DNA from: Candidatus Pelagibacter sp. HIMB1321
GTDB taxonomy: Bacteria; Pseudomonadota; Alphaproteobacteria; Pelagibacterales; Pelagibacteraceae
Length of the DNA: 64,000 bases
NCBI RefSeq assembly: GCF_900177485.1
Contig: NZ_LT840186.1
Location: 682,001 to 746,000, forward strand
Reading direction: 5' to 3'
The stretch's first letter is position 1, and each line of letters starts with the position of its first letter. The notes under the pieces are model-generated. The model made no database searches. It was given only the letters and a program-made list of their open reading frames with translations, and was not told the origin of the DNA. This document shows positions 33,974 through 42,967 of the stretch, in pieces. The translations under genes were made by a program, and so were the position numbers.

Positions 33974-36900
33974 ACAGTATTTTTTGCTCGAAAATGATTT
34001 ACAATATATCTTCTAATAAATTCATAAGCTAAAATGATAAAAGCTACAAAAGTTATAAAAGGCACATAACTTAATATTCTTAAATATTTATAATAAATTT
34101 TTTGTAAAGCAGTTGTTTCATCCAACTGAATTTGATGTAATCGGTTTGCAATTAAATGTATTTTTGGATCTGAAAGCTTATTACATTTATCTAAAATTTT
34201 ATATAATTGCTGCTTATCATAGTAATTTACTAAGTGGACTAGTTTGTTTTCAATCGCATAACAATTTGCACTTAAATTATTATAAACATCATTTAGAGTT
34301 AATTGTTTTTTAATTTTTGAATTATTACTAATACTTTCATATACTTTAGCAACTTCTTGCTCTGATGGACTTTCTTTTAAAACAATTTCTATATTTTCTT
34401 CAAACTCTTCTAAAGTTTTTTCAACTTTTTTAATAGTATTTTTATCTTTAGGCGACGCTTCTTTTATAACCTCTTGATCATTTTCAGGTTTTTTTGCAAT
34501 AACTGGGGGAACATTACCTTTAGCAAAATCTCCAAATAGTTTTCTAAAGGTTAAAGAAAAAATATTTGAATTCATATCACTTTCCTCGTTTTGCATTAAA
34601 AATGCATTCGCCATTAAGCTTGTATCAGTTTCTTTATTTAAGAAATTATATCCAAGTCCTAATGAATAATAAGTTTCTTGATCTCTTGGCAAATCAACAT
34701 TGAACGATGAGCCTGAGCTATAACGAGCATTAGAGGTGGTACCATCTATAAAATGATCTTGAGAAGCAAACATTGCAAGGCTTAACTCATTATTAATGTT
34801 CTCTTTTTTACTTAGATCGACACCAATTGAAATTCCAAGCTCAGGTTTAACTATAAATAAATTTTCATTATCAACATTTAAAGCTAGCTCGCCCCCTGTT
34901 TCTTCGGTATCGCTTTTAAATACATAAGTTGAATTAAATTTTGCTGACGGTGAAACGCTAACTTCACCAAATTTATACTTTTTAATATATTGAACTTCTT
35001 GATTTACTCCAACATCCCAATAATCAGAAACATATTTGTCATTTACTGAAGTTCCAAATACTGAAACATTTCTTTCACTTTCTGTTTTCGAAACATACAT
35101 TCCAGATATTAAGTTTAAACCATGGTCTTTTTTATCATATTGTTTGAATAAAGAGGCATGAACTGAATAGGTTTTAGACTCACCATAGTTATTTTTATAA
35201 TCAGTATCTGTACCTGTAAAACCGTAAGAGTAACCGGTAAATGTTTCTTCATCATTTTTAAATTGTTGACCAAATAAAATTCCTGTTGTCTCAGAGTCGT
35301 AACCTGTATAATTGGAATTGATATTATCTCGATCAGCTGTGGTCCCATAAGTTCTTATAAATGTTGCAGAGTCTTCAGATCGAAAATCATTGAATATAGA
35401 TCTATTCTTATTATTTTTAACAAAGCCTAAAACACTAGTATCTGAATAATCAAAATATTCATTAAAATTTGTCTTATCCCCATATAAACCTGCATCTTGT
35501 AATGAAGCTAAAGTTAATTCATTTGAACTACTTGTGAAGCTACTAACTAATGAAGTATTTACATTAGAGGAAGTAACGCTACTTAAAGCTCTATTAAAAT
35601 TGTTATGATTTAAAGTAGGTTGAGTAAAAGTTGTAGCAAGCACTGTACCTTTTAATTTTCCAAGCTCAGTATTTACTGAATTACTATCAGAGGCTTTTAA
35701 CACATTTGCAACTTCAAGAGTTTTACCAGTTGTTGCCGCATCAAACACCTCGGCAATGTCTTTAAAATTATTTTTTGTTGTTAAACTTTTAACAGTATTT
35801 GATGAAACCCCACCATCCTCATCAATATTTAAAAATACTTTTCTATTTACAGTGTCGTAAGAAATAGAGGTAGTCGCATCACCTAAATTTGAACTATTAT
35901 TTACAGTAGTTGAAGCAAAAGTGCCCGATAATGAATTACCAGATCCTCCAGATCCATCAAAAATTGTAAGTGTTACATCAGAATAAGTTGTGTTTGCTGG
36001 TTCTAAAACTAATGCACCTGCAAGTGTAATATTTCCAGATACGACTACTTTATCAGATGTCGTATCATTAAATTCAATTGTAGTAGTTGAGTTGTCACCT
36101 AAAGTAACATTGCCATCTATTGTTAAAGTTCCAATACTATTACCAGGTGCTAAATTAGCTGTTGCAACTGTAACATTTCCTCCAATAGTTGCCCCTCCAG
36201 ATAAAGTACCACCACTGACAGTTAAATTGTTTTCAATAACTTGATTTCCACTATCTGCAGCTAAACCTGCATAGAGAGTACCTGCTGATACGGTTAGATC
36301 TCCATCAAAAGTATTTATGCCTCTTAAAGTTAAAGCACCACTTCCTGATTTTGTTAATGCCCCTGTACCAGAAATAACACTTGCTAATGTAGAGTCGCTA
36401 CTATTTCTAATTTCTAAATCATCATTTAATGCTATTGCCGCTGCAGAAATTTCTGTTCCAATTAATGTTGAGCTTGCAGATACTGTAGTTGTACCAGTGT
36501 ATGATTGTGTTCCTGTTGTTGTAACATCTGCACCTATGTTAGATGTACCTGATACAGACATATTAGTTACACCTGATATAGCGCCATCTAGGTCTAAATT
36601 TCCTGTTACTGTTAAAGCGTTTGATCCACCAGTAACAGCCGCCATTGTAATTGTTGAACCTTCTAATGTTCTGTCACCACCAGAAAGTGTTGTTATACCT
36701 TGATAATTCTGAGTACCTGTTGTTGTAACATTTGAACCAATATTTGATGTGCCTGATACAGACATATTAGTTACACCTGAAACAGCACCATCTAGGTCTA
36801 AATTTCCAGTCACTGTTAAAGCATTAGATCCTCCTGTTACAGCATTTAAAGTAACTGTTGATGCAGTTAATGTTCTGTCTCCACTTGAAAGAGTAGTTGT

Positions 36901-39900
36901 ACCATCATAAGACTGGGCACCAGTTGAAGTAACATCTGCAGCTAAAGTAGATGCTCCAGTAACACTCAAACTTGCAAGTCCTGTAGCATCATTGGTAGAA
37001 AGTTGAAATCCTCCATCAACTGTTAAACCTTTTGAAGCACCAGTAATTCCATAAAATGTTATATTACTTCCACCTGTTGAAGTAACAGTTCGGTTTCCTG
37101 TACCTGATAATGTTGCATTACCTAAAAATTGAACACCAGCTGTTGTAATATCAGCACCAATATTAGAAGTTACTCCTGCGCCAGAAACACTGAAAGCATT
37201 AGTGTTAGTTATTGCTCCATCAATATCAGCATTACCAGAAATAATAATATTATTGTTTCCACCATCAACAGTGGAACCAAAATTTACAGTTGAAGCTGTT
37301 AGTGTACTAGAAGCACTAAAAGTTGTAGCACCTGTGTAAGTTTGTGTCCCTGTTGTTGTTACATCTGCGCCTATGTTAGAAGTTAAAGATACAGCTACAG
37401 ATGAAGCATTAGATATTGCTGCATCTAAATCTAATGCACCTGTAATATCAATGCCACCTAATCCACTAGTGCCTCCAACTATACCTGTAAATTGAGTAGT
37501 TCCTGTACCAGTGTTTATATTTAAATTTCTAGCGGTTCCATCTGAGTTGACTGTATTACCAAACATAATATTTGAATTAGTTGTTGTTAATGTGTTTGCT
37601 GCACTTAAAGTAGTGGCTCCTGTGAAAGTTTGAGTGCCAGATGTTGTTACATTTCCCCCCAAATCAGAAGTTGTAGAAACAACTAAAGAAGAAGTGCCAG
37701 CACTTCTAATTACAGAACCATCTAAATTTAAACTTGCAATAGTTTGTGATGATTGCAAATCTAATGAGGCACCTGAGTTAATTGTTACATCTGTTAAATT
37801 AGACAAACTACCTGTCAGTTTTAAAGTTCCAGCTGAAATTAATGTGTCGCCAGAATAATTGTTAGCTCCTGACAATACTAATATTCCAGTTCCTTCTTTA
37901 GTTATATTTCTTGAACCACTTTCACTAATATTACCACTTAAAGTCAATTGAGTTCCATCAACATCTACTGTTGAATTGGCAAATAATATGATTGAACCCG
38001 CAAAAGTACTTGTACCTGTAGAAGTAGAAATAGTTCCACTATTTCTAAGTGACTCAGTCGTTGAATAATTAACGTTTTGAAAGTCAATTGTAGCTCCTGA
38101 TTGGATAGTGGTATTATTATTTGTATTTCCTAAGGCATTATTTGATGTTACAGTTAATGTTCCAGCAGTAATGTTTACTGCACCACCAAAAGTATTATTG
38201 CCTGACAAAGTTAAATTTCCAGTTCCTTCTTTTGTGATACCTCCGTTTGATGAGCCTCCATCACTTTGAATAATACCTGAGAAAGTTGTCGTTGAATTAT
38301 TACCACCTACAGTCAATATTTCTTTATTAACGATATCAATAACACCTGCGCCAGAAATGGATCCTATAGTGTCTGATACATCAACATTTAATGTCGCTCC
38401 ACTTTCAACTGTTACTGCAGTAGTATCTGACAAGCTGCCTGTGACTGTCAAAGTTCCACCGCTAATTGTGGTGTTACCAGTATAATCATTAGCATCACTT
38501 AATATAAGTTCATTAGATCCAGATTTAGTCAAAGCACCGGTTCCTGTTATGGTTCCAGATATGGTTTGATCTGAACCAGAAAATATCAAAGTACCAGAAT
38601 TTGAAATACTTTGCGCATAATCAGCAGATGATCCATCCCATCCTATTGTTCCAGATATCTCTAATGTTCCTGAAGAAATTGTTGTACTACCAATATAAGT
38701 ATTATTTCCTGAAAGAGTTTGAGTGCCAGAGCCAGCTTTATTTACATTAAGTGTTATGGTGCTTCCATCTCTATCCAAATTTGTGATTATTCCGCCAAAA
38801 GAGTTATTATTATCATTTCCAATATAAATTGTTTCTGTTCCTCCAGTATTTCTTCTAACTTCACCCCCTGAGCCTGTAAGTCCACCTACATAAAAATTAG
38901 CACCTGTTCCTCCATTTATATAAAGTAGTCCACTTGAATTAAGATTAACTGTATTTAAGTCAGAGCTATTTCCTATAACCGTCTCATTATTTAATTGAAG
39001 AATTGATCCGTTGCTGACATTAAATGTTGCTCCCGTAATATTATTATTATCATTATCTAAAGTAACTCTTGTTCCAGTAATTGTGATGTCATTATTTGCT
39101 GAAGTAATTCTACCAGTAAACGTTGTTCTGTCAGTTCCTGCATCATGAAAAGTAACATCTCTATTTAATGTTATGTCACCATTAAAAAAAGCATTTGTAT
39201 GACCACTTCCTGAAGAACCAATAATTGGATTGCTTGCCGTAGAATTATTATTAACAACTATGTCTGAATTATTTGAAGTACCTAATTGAATTAAAAATTG
39301 AGGTGTATCTGAAGAAGTAGTTGAACTATCTGTAATATTAACTTGAGAAGATGAAGAAATATTACCAGAAACTAGCAATGTCCCAGCTCTAACTGTGGTA
39401 TTACCAGTATAATCATTTCCAGAATTACTTAAGGTCAATGTACCAGAATTATCTTTTATTAGCGCTCCTGTACCTGAAACTTTTCCTGATAAAGTTTGGT
39501 TAGATGAAGAATCAAAAATTAGTGTTCCACTGTTTGCTATAGCGTTACTATAAGATCCATTTCCCAAAGTTCCTGTTATTTGCAATGTTCCAGCACTAAC
39601 TTGTGTTGTTCCTGTAAATGTATTTGCACCTCCTAAAACTAATGTACCAGCTCCAGATTTTGTAATACTTGCGGCAGGTTGATTTGTTGGCCATCCGCCA
39701 GATCCACCTTGTCCATTAACTAACGGTGCATTAATATTTAAAGTTGAACTTGATCCCACTGTAAAATTTCTATTTGGACCAGTATCGCTACCTGTTCCAA
39801 GACCATACGTTCCCATATTTGTTGCATTAAAATTTGCAGTAGAATTGTCACCTAATGTAATGTCGCCATCTAAATTCAATCCTGCAATAGTCGTACCACC

Positions 39901-40506
39901 TGAAGAATGATTTCCATCTGTAGTAATGATGGCCCCATCAGCTAGTGTAACATTACCAATATGATTAAACCAATTAGATAGATTGGATAATGTACCACCA
40001 GTGGTAGCAAAGTCTATACTAGGCGAGCTTGACTGGTGATTTCCAAATATGTCATGAGCACCTAATTTTAAAATACTAGATGAACCTATAATTTCAATTG
40101 TTGATACAGATGCAGAAGAATTTGTTAATGTAAGATCAGCAGATACTCTGATTGTGCCAGTTAAAGTATTAGAACCTGTTAGAGTAAGAGCTGTTGATGA
40201 TCCCCAGACACTTAAAGTACCAGCTCCTGAAATAGGGTTAGATATACTAACTGCTCCAGAAGCAGTTTCTGATAAAAGTAGAGTATTCCCTGTTGGTACT
40301 GCTATTTCTTCACCAGTTGCCGGACATGATCCACCAGAACCAATTGTATTGTTTACTACTAAATAAGTCGAAGTTTCAAAATTAGTACCACAACCAGTTA
40401 TGGGTACAGTTTTCACTGCATTAGCAAAATTAAAAAATGAAAAACTTAATAAAGAAATACAAAATAAAATAAAAAAATTAATTAAATTAAGTAATTTTTT
40501 TTTCAT
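33970..40506 (-). CDS. Giant autotransporter with a post-barrel C-terminal membrane helix
   Basis: The 2178-residue protein has a signal peptide ending near NFANA. Residues about 45-1640 form a beta-helix-type passenger with autotransporter-associated beta-strand repeats (SGAGTLTLSG-like and LTKSGSGALTL-like units). A linker follows, then an autotransporter barrel at about 1700-1994 ending FSLTFRKLFGDF. Normally the protein ends there. Here about 184 more residues follow: an acidic/lysine coiled linker, a domain with Cys at about 2082 and 2108, a predicted membrane helix at about 2143-2164 (LSYVPFITFVAFIILAYEF) and a basic tail (RRYIVNHFRAKN). This could tether the outer-membrane barrel to the inner membrane. 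Internal repeats are listed separately. Confidence 0.88.
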   Translation of the reverse strand: MKKKLLNLINFFILFCISLLSFSFFNFANAVKTVPITGCGTNFETSTYLVVNNTIGSGGSCPATGEEIAVPTGNTLLLSETASGAVSISNPISGAGTLSVWGSSTALTLTGSNTLTGTIRVSADLTLTNSSASVSTIEIIGSSSILKLGAHDIFGNHQSSSPSIDFATTGGTLSNLSNWFNHIGNVTLADGAIITTDGNHSSGGTTIAGLNLDGDITLGDNSTANFNATNMGTYGLGTGSDTGPNRNFTVGSSSTLNINAPLVNGQGGSGGWPTNQPAASITKSGAGTLVLGGANTFTGTTQVSAGTLQITGTLGNGSYSNAIANSGTLIFDSSSNQTLSGKVSGTGALIKDNSGTLTLSNSGNDYTGNTTVRAGTLLVSGNISSSSQVNITDSSTTSSDTPQFLIQLGTSNNSDIVVNNNSTASNPIIGSSGSGHTNAFFNGDITLNRDVTFHDAGTDRTTFTGRITSANNDITITGTRVTLDNDNNNITGATFNVSNGSILQLNNETVIGNSSDLNTVNLNSSGLLYINGGTGANFYVGGLTGSGGEVRRNTGGTETIYIGNDNNNSFGGIITNLDRDGSTITLNVNKAGSGTQTLSGNNTYIGSTTISSGTLEISGTIGWDGSSADYAQSISNSGTLIFSGSDQTISGTITGTGALTKSGSNELILSDANDYTGNTTISGGTLTVTGSLSDTTAVTVESGATLNVDVSDTIGSISGAGVIDIVNKEILTVGGNNSTTTFSGIIQSDGGSSNGGITKEGTGNLTLSGNNTFGGAVNITAGTLTVTSNNALGNTNNNTTIQSGATIDFQNVNYSTTESLRNSGTISTSTGTSTFAGSIILFANSTVDVDGTQLTLSGNISESGSRNITKEGTGILVLSGANNYSGDTLISAGTLKLTGSLSNLTDVTINSGASLDLQSSQTIASLNLDGSVIRSAGTSSLVVSTTSDLGGNVTTSGTQTFTGATTLSAANTLTTTNSNIMFGNTVNSDGTARNLNINTGTGTTQFTGIVGGTSGLGGIDITGALDLDAAISNASSVAVSLTSNIGADVTTTGTQTYTGATTFSASSTLTASTVNFGSTVDGGNNNIIISGNADIDGAITNTNAFSVSGAGVTSNIGADITTAGVQFLGNATLSGTGNRTVTSTGGSNITFYGITGASKGLTVDGGFQLSTNDATGLASLSVTGASTLAADVTSTGAQSYDGTTTLSSGDRTLTASTVTLNAVTGGSNALTVTGNLDLDGAVSGVTNMSVSGTSNIGSNVTTTGTQNYQGITTLSGGDRTLEGSTITMAAVTGGSNALTVTGNLDLDGAISGVTNMSVSGTSNIGADVTTTGTQSYTGTTTVSASSTLIGTEISAAAIALNDDLEIRNSSDSTLASVISGTGALTKSGSGALTLRGINTFDGDLTVSAGTLYAGLAADSGNQVIENNLTVSGGTLSGGATIGGNVTVATANLAPGNSIGTLTIDGNVTLGDNSTTTIEFNDTTSDKVVVSGNITLAGALVLEPANTTYSDVTLTIFDGSGGSGNSLSGTFASTTVNNSSNLGDATTSISYDTVNRKVFLNIDEDGGVSSNTVKSLTTKNNFKDIAEVFDAATTGKTLEVANVLKASDSNSVNTELGKLKGTVLATTFTQPTLNHNNFNRALSSVTSSNVNTSLVSSFTSSSNELTLASLQDAGLYGDKTNFNEYFDYSDTSVLGFVKNNKNRSIFNDFRSEDSATFIRTYGTTADRDNINSNYTGYDSETTGILFGQQFKNDEETFTGYSYGFTGTDTDYKNNYGESKTYSVHASLFKQYDKKDHGLNLISGMYVSKTESERNVSVFGTSVNDKYVSDYWDVGVNQEVQYIKKYKFGEVSVSPSAKFNSTYVFKSDTEETGGELALNVDNENLFIVKPELGISIGVDLSKKENINNELSLAMFASQDHFIDGTTSNARYSSGSSFNVDLPRDQETYYSLGLGYNFLNKETDTSLMANAFLMQNEESDMNSNIFSLTFRKLFGDFAKGNVPPVIAKKPENDQEVIKEASPKDKNTIKKVEKTLEEFEENIEIVLKESPSEQEVAKVYESISNNSKIKKQLTLNDVYNNLSANCYAIENKLVHLVNYYDKQQLYKILDKCNKLSDPKIHLIANRLHQIQLDETTALQKIYYKYLRILSYVPFITFVAFIILAYEFIRRYIVNHFRAKNTV
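36470..36900. repeat. 204-base tandem repeat in the autotransporter
   Basis: Unit starts around 36667 and 36871 are 204 bases apart (for instance TGTTCTGTC at both). The unit encodes 68 residues (TLSSGDRTL through GNLDLDGAVSGVTNMSVSGTS). Two near-identical copies are clear and weaker copies flank them. Copy number could change by recombination. Confidence 0.65.
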
Positions 40507-40624
40507 TTTAAGAAGTAGATTATTATTTTAATCTTTTTTAATTATTTTGAAATACCCATAGTGGGTGCTCAAATTAGTGCCTAAAGATCTATATTTTTTT
40601 TAAGTTATGTAAGATAAGTTAAAT
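40507..40624. promoter_or_regulatory. Divergent promoter region with CCCA-N3-TGGG palindrome
   Basis: This 118-base gap between the autotransporter and the 94-residue gene contains ACCCATAGTGGGT (40554-40566), a perfect 5-bp inverted repeat with a 3-base spacer, followed by CTCAAATTA. It lies 48 bases upstream of the autotransporter start and 58 bases upstream of the other gene. The same flanking CTCAAATTA follows the near copy at 41966. Confidence 0.5.
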
Positions 40625-40909
40625 ATGTCAAAAGTAGATTTAAATGAAATTTATAATCCCTCACATAAATTAAAATCAAATATTTACAAAGCTATTCAAC
40701 AGCAATCTTTAGATAATAAAAAAAATAAACTTTTTAAAAATGATATTTTAAATTCAGTTAAAGAAAAAAAAGATCCATCTTCAAGTAAAGTTTTATTTGA
40801 AAAATTAACTGAACAAAAAATTATTGAAAATGAAAAAAGTAAAAAAATTAAATATATAATTTTTGGATCAGCAATTCTTTTGGTATTTTCAACTTATTTT
40901 ATAAATTAA
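40625..40909 (+). CDS. Small tail-anchored membrane protein (94 aa)
   Basis: The 94-residue protein is charged for its first ~75 residues (rich in Lys, Asn, Ser and Asp) and ends in one membrane helix (IKYIIFGSAILLVFSTYFIN). It has no signal peptide, so it is cytoplasmic with a C-terminal anchor. It shares a promoter region with the autotransporter. No family is recognised. Confidence 0.55.
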   Translation: MSKVDLNEIYNPSHKLKSNIYKAIQQQSLDNKKNKLFKNDILNSVKEKKDPSSSKVLFEKLTEQKIIENEKSKKIKYIIFGSAILLVFSTYFIN

Positions 40910-40959
40910 TATAAATTCTCGCTTTAATTTAGAAAATTATTTTCATAAATTCGTTCAAA

Positions 40960-41907
40960 TTATAATGAAAGAATTTTCTTTAAAGTGTTAAGATTAATAT
41001 CAAATAAAAACGTATTTTTATTTCTAATTAAATAAATCTGTCTTGAAATTTTTGGCTCATCAATAGGTTTATAAATAAGAGCATTATTCTGAGCAATGCT
41101 TTCTGGAATTATACCAACCCCTAATCCTTGTTTAATACAAGTTGAAGAAGTATTTTCATTTTCAGTATAGATTATATCTGAATGTCCTCTATTTTTTTTC
41201 CTAATATCAATTAAGTTATTAAATTCTTGTTTATTAATAATTTCATTTTTTTCATCTTTAATTTTGTAATATAAGAATTCACATGAGTCTCTAAAAACAT
41301 AATTAGATTCACTTTGCACATCTTTTAATTTTATCTTTTTTGATTTTTCAAATTTATGTCCTTTTGCAAATGCTACACAAAAAATATCATCAAATAAAAA
41401 ATCTTTAATAATATTTTCTTCTTCTTGAGGTAAACTTGAAATTGCATAATTAATTTTGTTATTTTTAATTAGCTTTATCAAATCAAAAGAATTAGTCTCG
41501 ACTACTTTTAATCTTTTGTCTTTAAAATAATCTTTCATAAACCATATAAAATGATCTTTATGTAAAGTAGATAGTGTAGATGGAAAACCAATTGTAATTT
41601 GATTTTTGACTTTATCTTGATTTAAAAGTGTGTTGCTTTTTATGTTTGTAACAATTTTTTGATTTTCAATTTCTCTTTTTTTTGCAAAAGCGTATAGGAT
41701 TTGTCCTTCCTCTGTAAGTTGTATCCCCTTTTTCCCTCTTAAGAATATTTTTTTCTTGAGATTAAACTCTATAATTTTGATACTTCTTGTAATTGATGGC
41801 TGACTAATTCTTAAGTCTTTACTGGCAGCCAAAATACTTCCTTTGTCTGCAACAACTAAAAAATAATTTAAGAATTTAGGGTTTAAAAACTCATGTTTAT
41901 TAATCAT
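40960..41907 (-). CDS. LysR-family transcriptional regulator
   Basis: The 315-residue protein has the LysR helix-turn-helix at the start (FLNYFLVVADKGSILAASKD, then LRISQPSITRSIKIIE) and a ligand-binding half with periplasmic-binding-protein folds (GFPSTLSTLHKDHF, YAISSLPQEEENI, GLGVGIIPESIA). It is divergent from the small winged-helix regulator gene with 81 bases between. The ligand is not predictable. It is a candidate regulator of its divergent neighbour. Confidence 0.85.
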   Translation of the reverse strand: MINKHEFLNPKFLNYFLVVADKGSILAASKDLRISQPSITRSIKIIEFNLKKKIFLRGKKGIQLTEEGQILYAFAKKREIENQKIVTNIKSNTLLNQDKVKNQITIGFPSTLSTLHKDHFIWFMKDYFKDKRLKVVETNSFDLIKLIKNNKINYAISSLPQEEENIIKDFLFDDIFCVAFAKGHKFEKSKKIKLKDVQSESNYVFRDSCEFLYYKIKDEKNEIINKQEFNNLIDIRKKNRGHSDIIYTENENTSSTCIKQGLGVGIIPESIAQNNALIYKPIDEPKISRQIYLIRNKNTFLFDINLNTLKKILSL

Positions 41908-41965
41908 GTATATAATTTTTTTATATTAAAAGTAATTTTATATAATAATTTTATTATACATTAAA

Positions 41966-41976
41966 CCCATTATGAG
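41966..41976. promoter_or_regulatory. Near copy of the CCCA-N3-TGGG motif
   Basis: CCCATTATGAG (one base off the palindrome) with upstream A and downstream CTCAAATTA matches the site at 40554. It lies 12 bases upstream of the winged-helix gene start and partly coincides with its Shine-Dalgarno (GAGGA), so the match may in part reflect that. Confidence 0.3.
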
Positions 41977-41988
41977 GATACTCAAATT

Positions 41989-42369
41989 ATGGATTCTGTT
42001 AAAAAAATTATTGAAGTTGAAAAATTAATCACTGCAATTTACGCAGATGAAATACACCTGTATGGCAGTAGACCCTATTATGCTCAAATTTTAAAAATTA
42101 TTTATCATATCAATTTAAAGACCTGGAAAGATGAAGATTTAATCTGTGATAATGAAACTTTTATTGCTCACGCGTTAGGCAGTAACATTAATGCAGTAAC
42201 AAGAGGTCTAAATTTACCAAGAGAAACTGTTAGAAGAAAAGTTAATGAGCTGATTGAATTAGATTATGTGATGCGTGTTGATGGTAAATTGTACGTTACT
42301 CAAAAATACAGAAAACCTACATTTGAAAAAAGTGTTTTATTTCATAAAAAAATGTCTAATTTAGCATAA
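41989..42369 (+). CDS. Small winged-helix regulator
   Basis: The 126-residue protein has a helix-turn-helix of the Crp/MarR winged-helix type: NAVTRGLNLPRETVRRKVNE, followed by LIELDYVMRVDGKLYVT (wing). The N-terminal half lacks an obvious cyclic-nucleotide-binding domain, so it is a stand-alone DNA-binding protein. It is next to LysR (divergent) and 40 bases before the IalB-like gene, and it may control the downstream operon. Confidence 0.7.
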   Translation: MDSVKKIIEVEKLITAIYADEIHLYGSRPYYAQILKIIYHINLKTWKDEDLICDNETFIAHALGSNINAVTRGLNLPRETVRRKVNELIELDYVMRVDGKLYVTQKYRKPTFEKSVLFHKKMSNLA

Positions 42370-42409
42370 GTAACTGCTAATTAATGTAAGTGAATAAATC
42401 TAAATCATA

Positions 42410-42958
42410 ATGTCTAAAAAACTAATAAAATTTATTTTAAGCTTGATTGTACTTGCTAATGTTTCTTTTAATTCTATAGCAAATGAGCCCAATTCAATTA
42501 CAAAGCAGTACAGGGATTGGGTATACCGATGTGTTAATGTAAATAAAAAAAATCAATGTGAAATCATTCAAAAATTAACTATTAATAATACTAATATCCA
42601 ATTTTCTTTCGCCTTTTCAAATTTTATTAATGATCAAAATGAACTTAAAGAAGTATTAAATATAATTACTCCTTTAGGCGTAAACGTTCAAAAAAAAGTT
42701 GAAATTAAGTTCCACGAAGGCACAGCTGTAAATTTACCAATTAGTAAATGTGAAGCATTTGGATGTATAATAAATTTAACAAATAATAGTAAAGATGATG
42801 CAAATGTAAGTTTATTTAATCAAATAAAAGCATCTATGAATAAATCTGCTTTTTTTGAGTTAAGTATCGATGGATTTCAAAAAGATCCTTTAGTTATCAA
42901 AAGTTCATTACAAGGTTTTAGTAACGCTTACAAAGAGTTAAGTAAATCTAAAGGTTAA
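42410..42958 (+). CDS. IalB-like invasion-associated-locus B family protein
   Basis: The 182-residue protein has a signal peptide ending near NSIAN and the family pattern: YRDWVYRCVNVNKKNQCEI, then ITPLGVNVQKKVEI, KCEAFGCIINLT and the C-terminal SLQGFSNAYKEL. Four cysteines probably form two disulfides. The family was named from Bartonella but is widespread in free-living alphaproteobacteria, where its role is unclear. Its stop is 9 bases before the CHASE2-PP2C gene, so it leads the sensor operon. Confidence 0.82.
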   Translation: MSKKLIKFILSLIVLANVSFNSIANEPNSITKQYRDWVYRCVNVNKKNQCEIIQKLTINNTNIQFSFAFSNFINDQNELKEVLNIITPLGVNVQKKVEIKFHEGTAVNLPISKCEAFGCIINLTNNSKDDANVSLFNQIKASMNKSAFFELSIDGFQKDPLVIKSSLQGFSNAYKELSKSKG

Positions 42959-42967
42959 TTTTTATAA

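Noticed and set aside
36317..36703. 128-codon open frame opposite the autotransporter repeats
   Set aside because: It is the antisense reading of repetitive Thr/Ser/Gly coding sequence; all such frames here are low-complexity Val/Pro products.
36470..37400. Repeated sequence resembling a CRISPR array
   Set aside because: The repeats are in frame, code for beta-strand units, are 204 bases long and have no short spacer structure.
41908..41965. AT-rich inverted repeat between LysR and the winged-helix gene as a LysR box
   Set aside because: The stretch is almost entirely A and T, so short inverted repeats are expected by chance.
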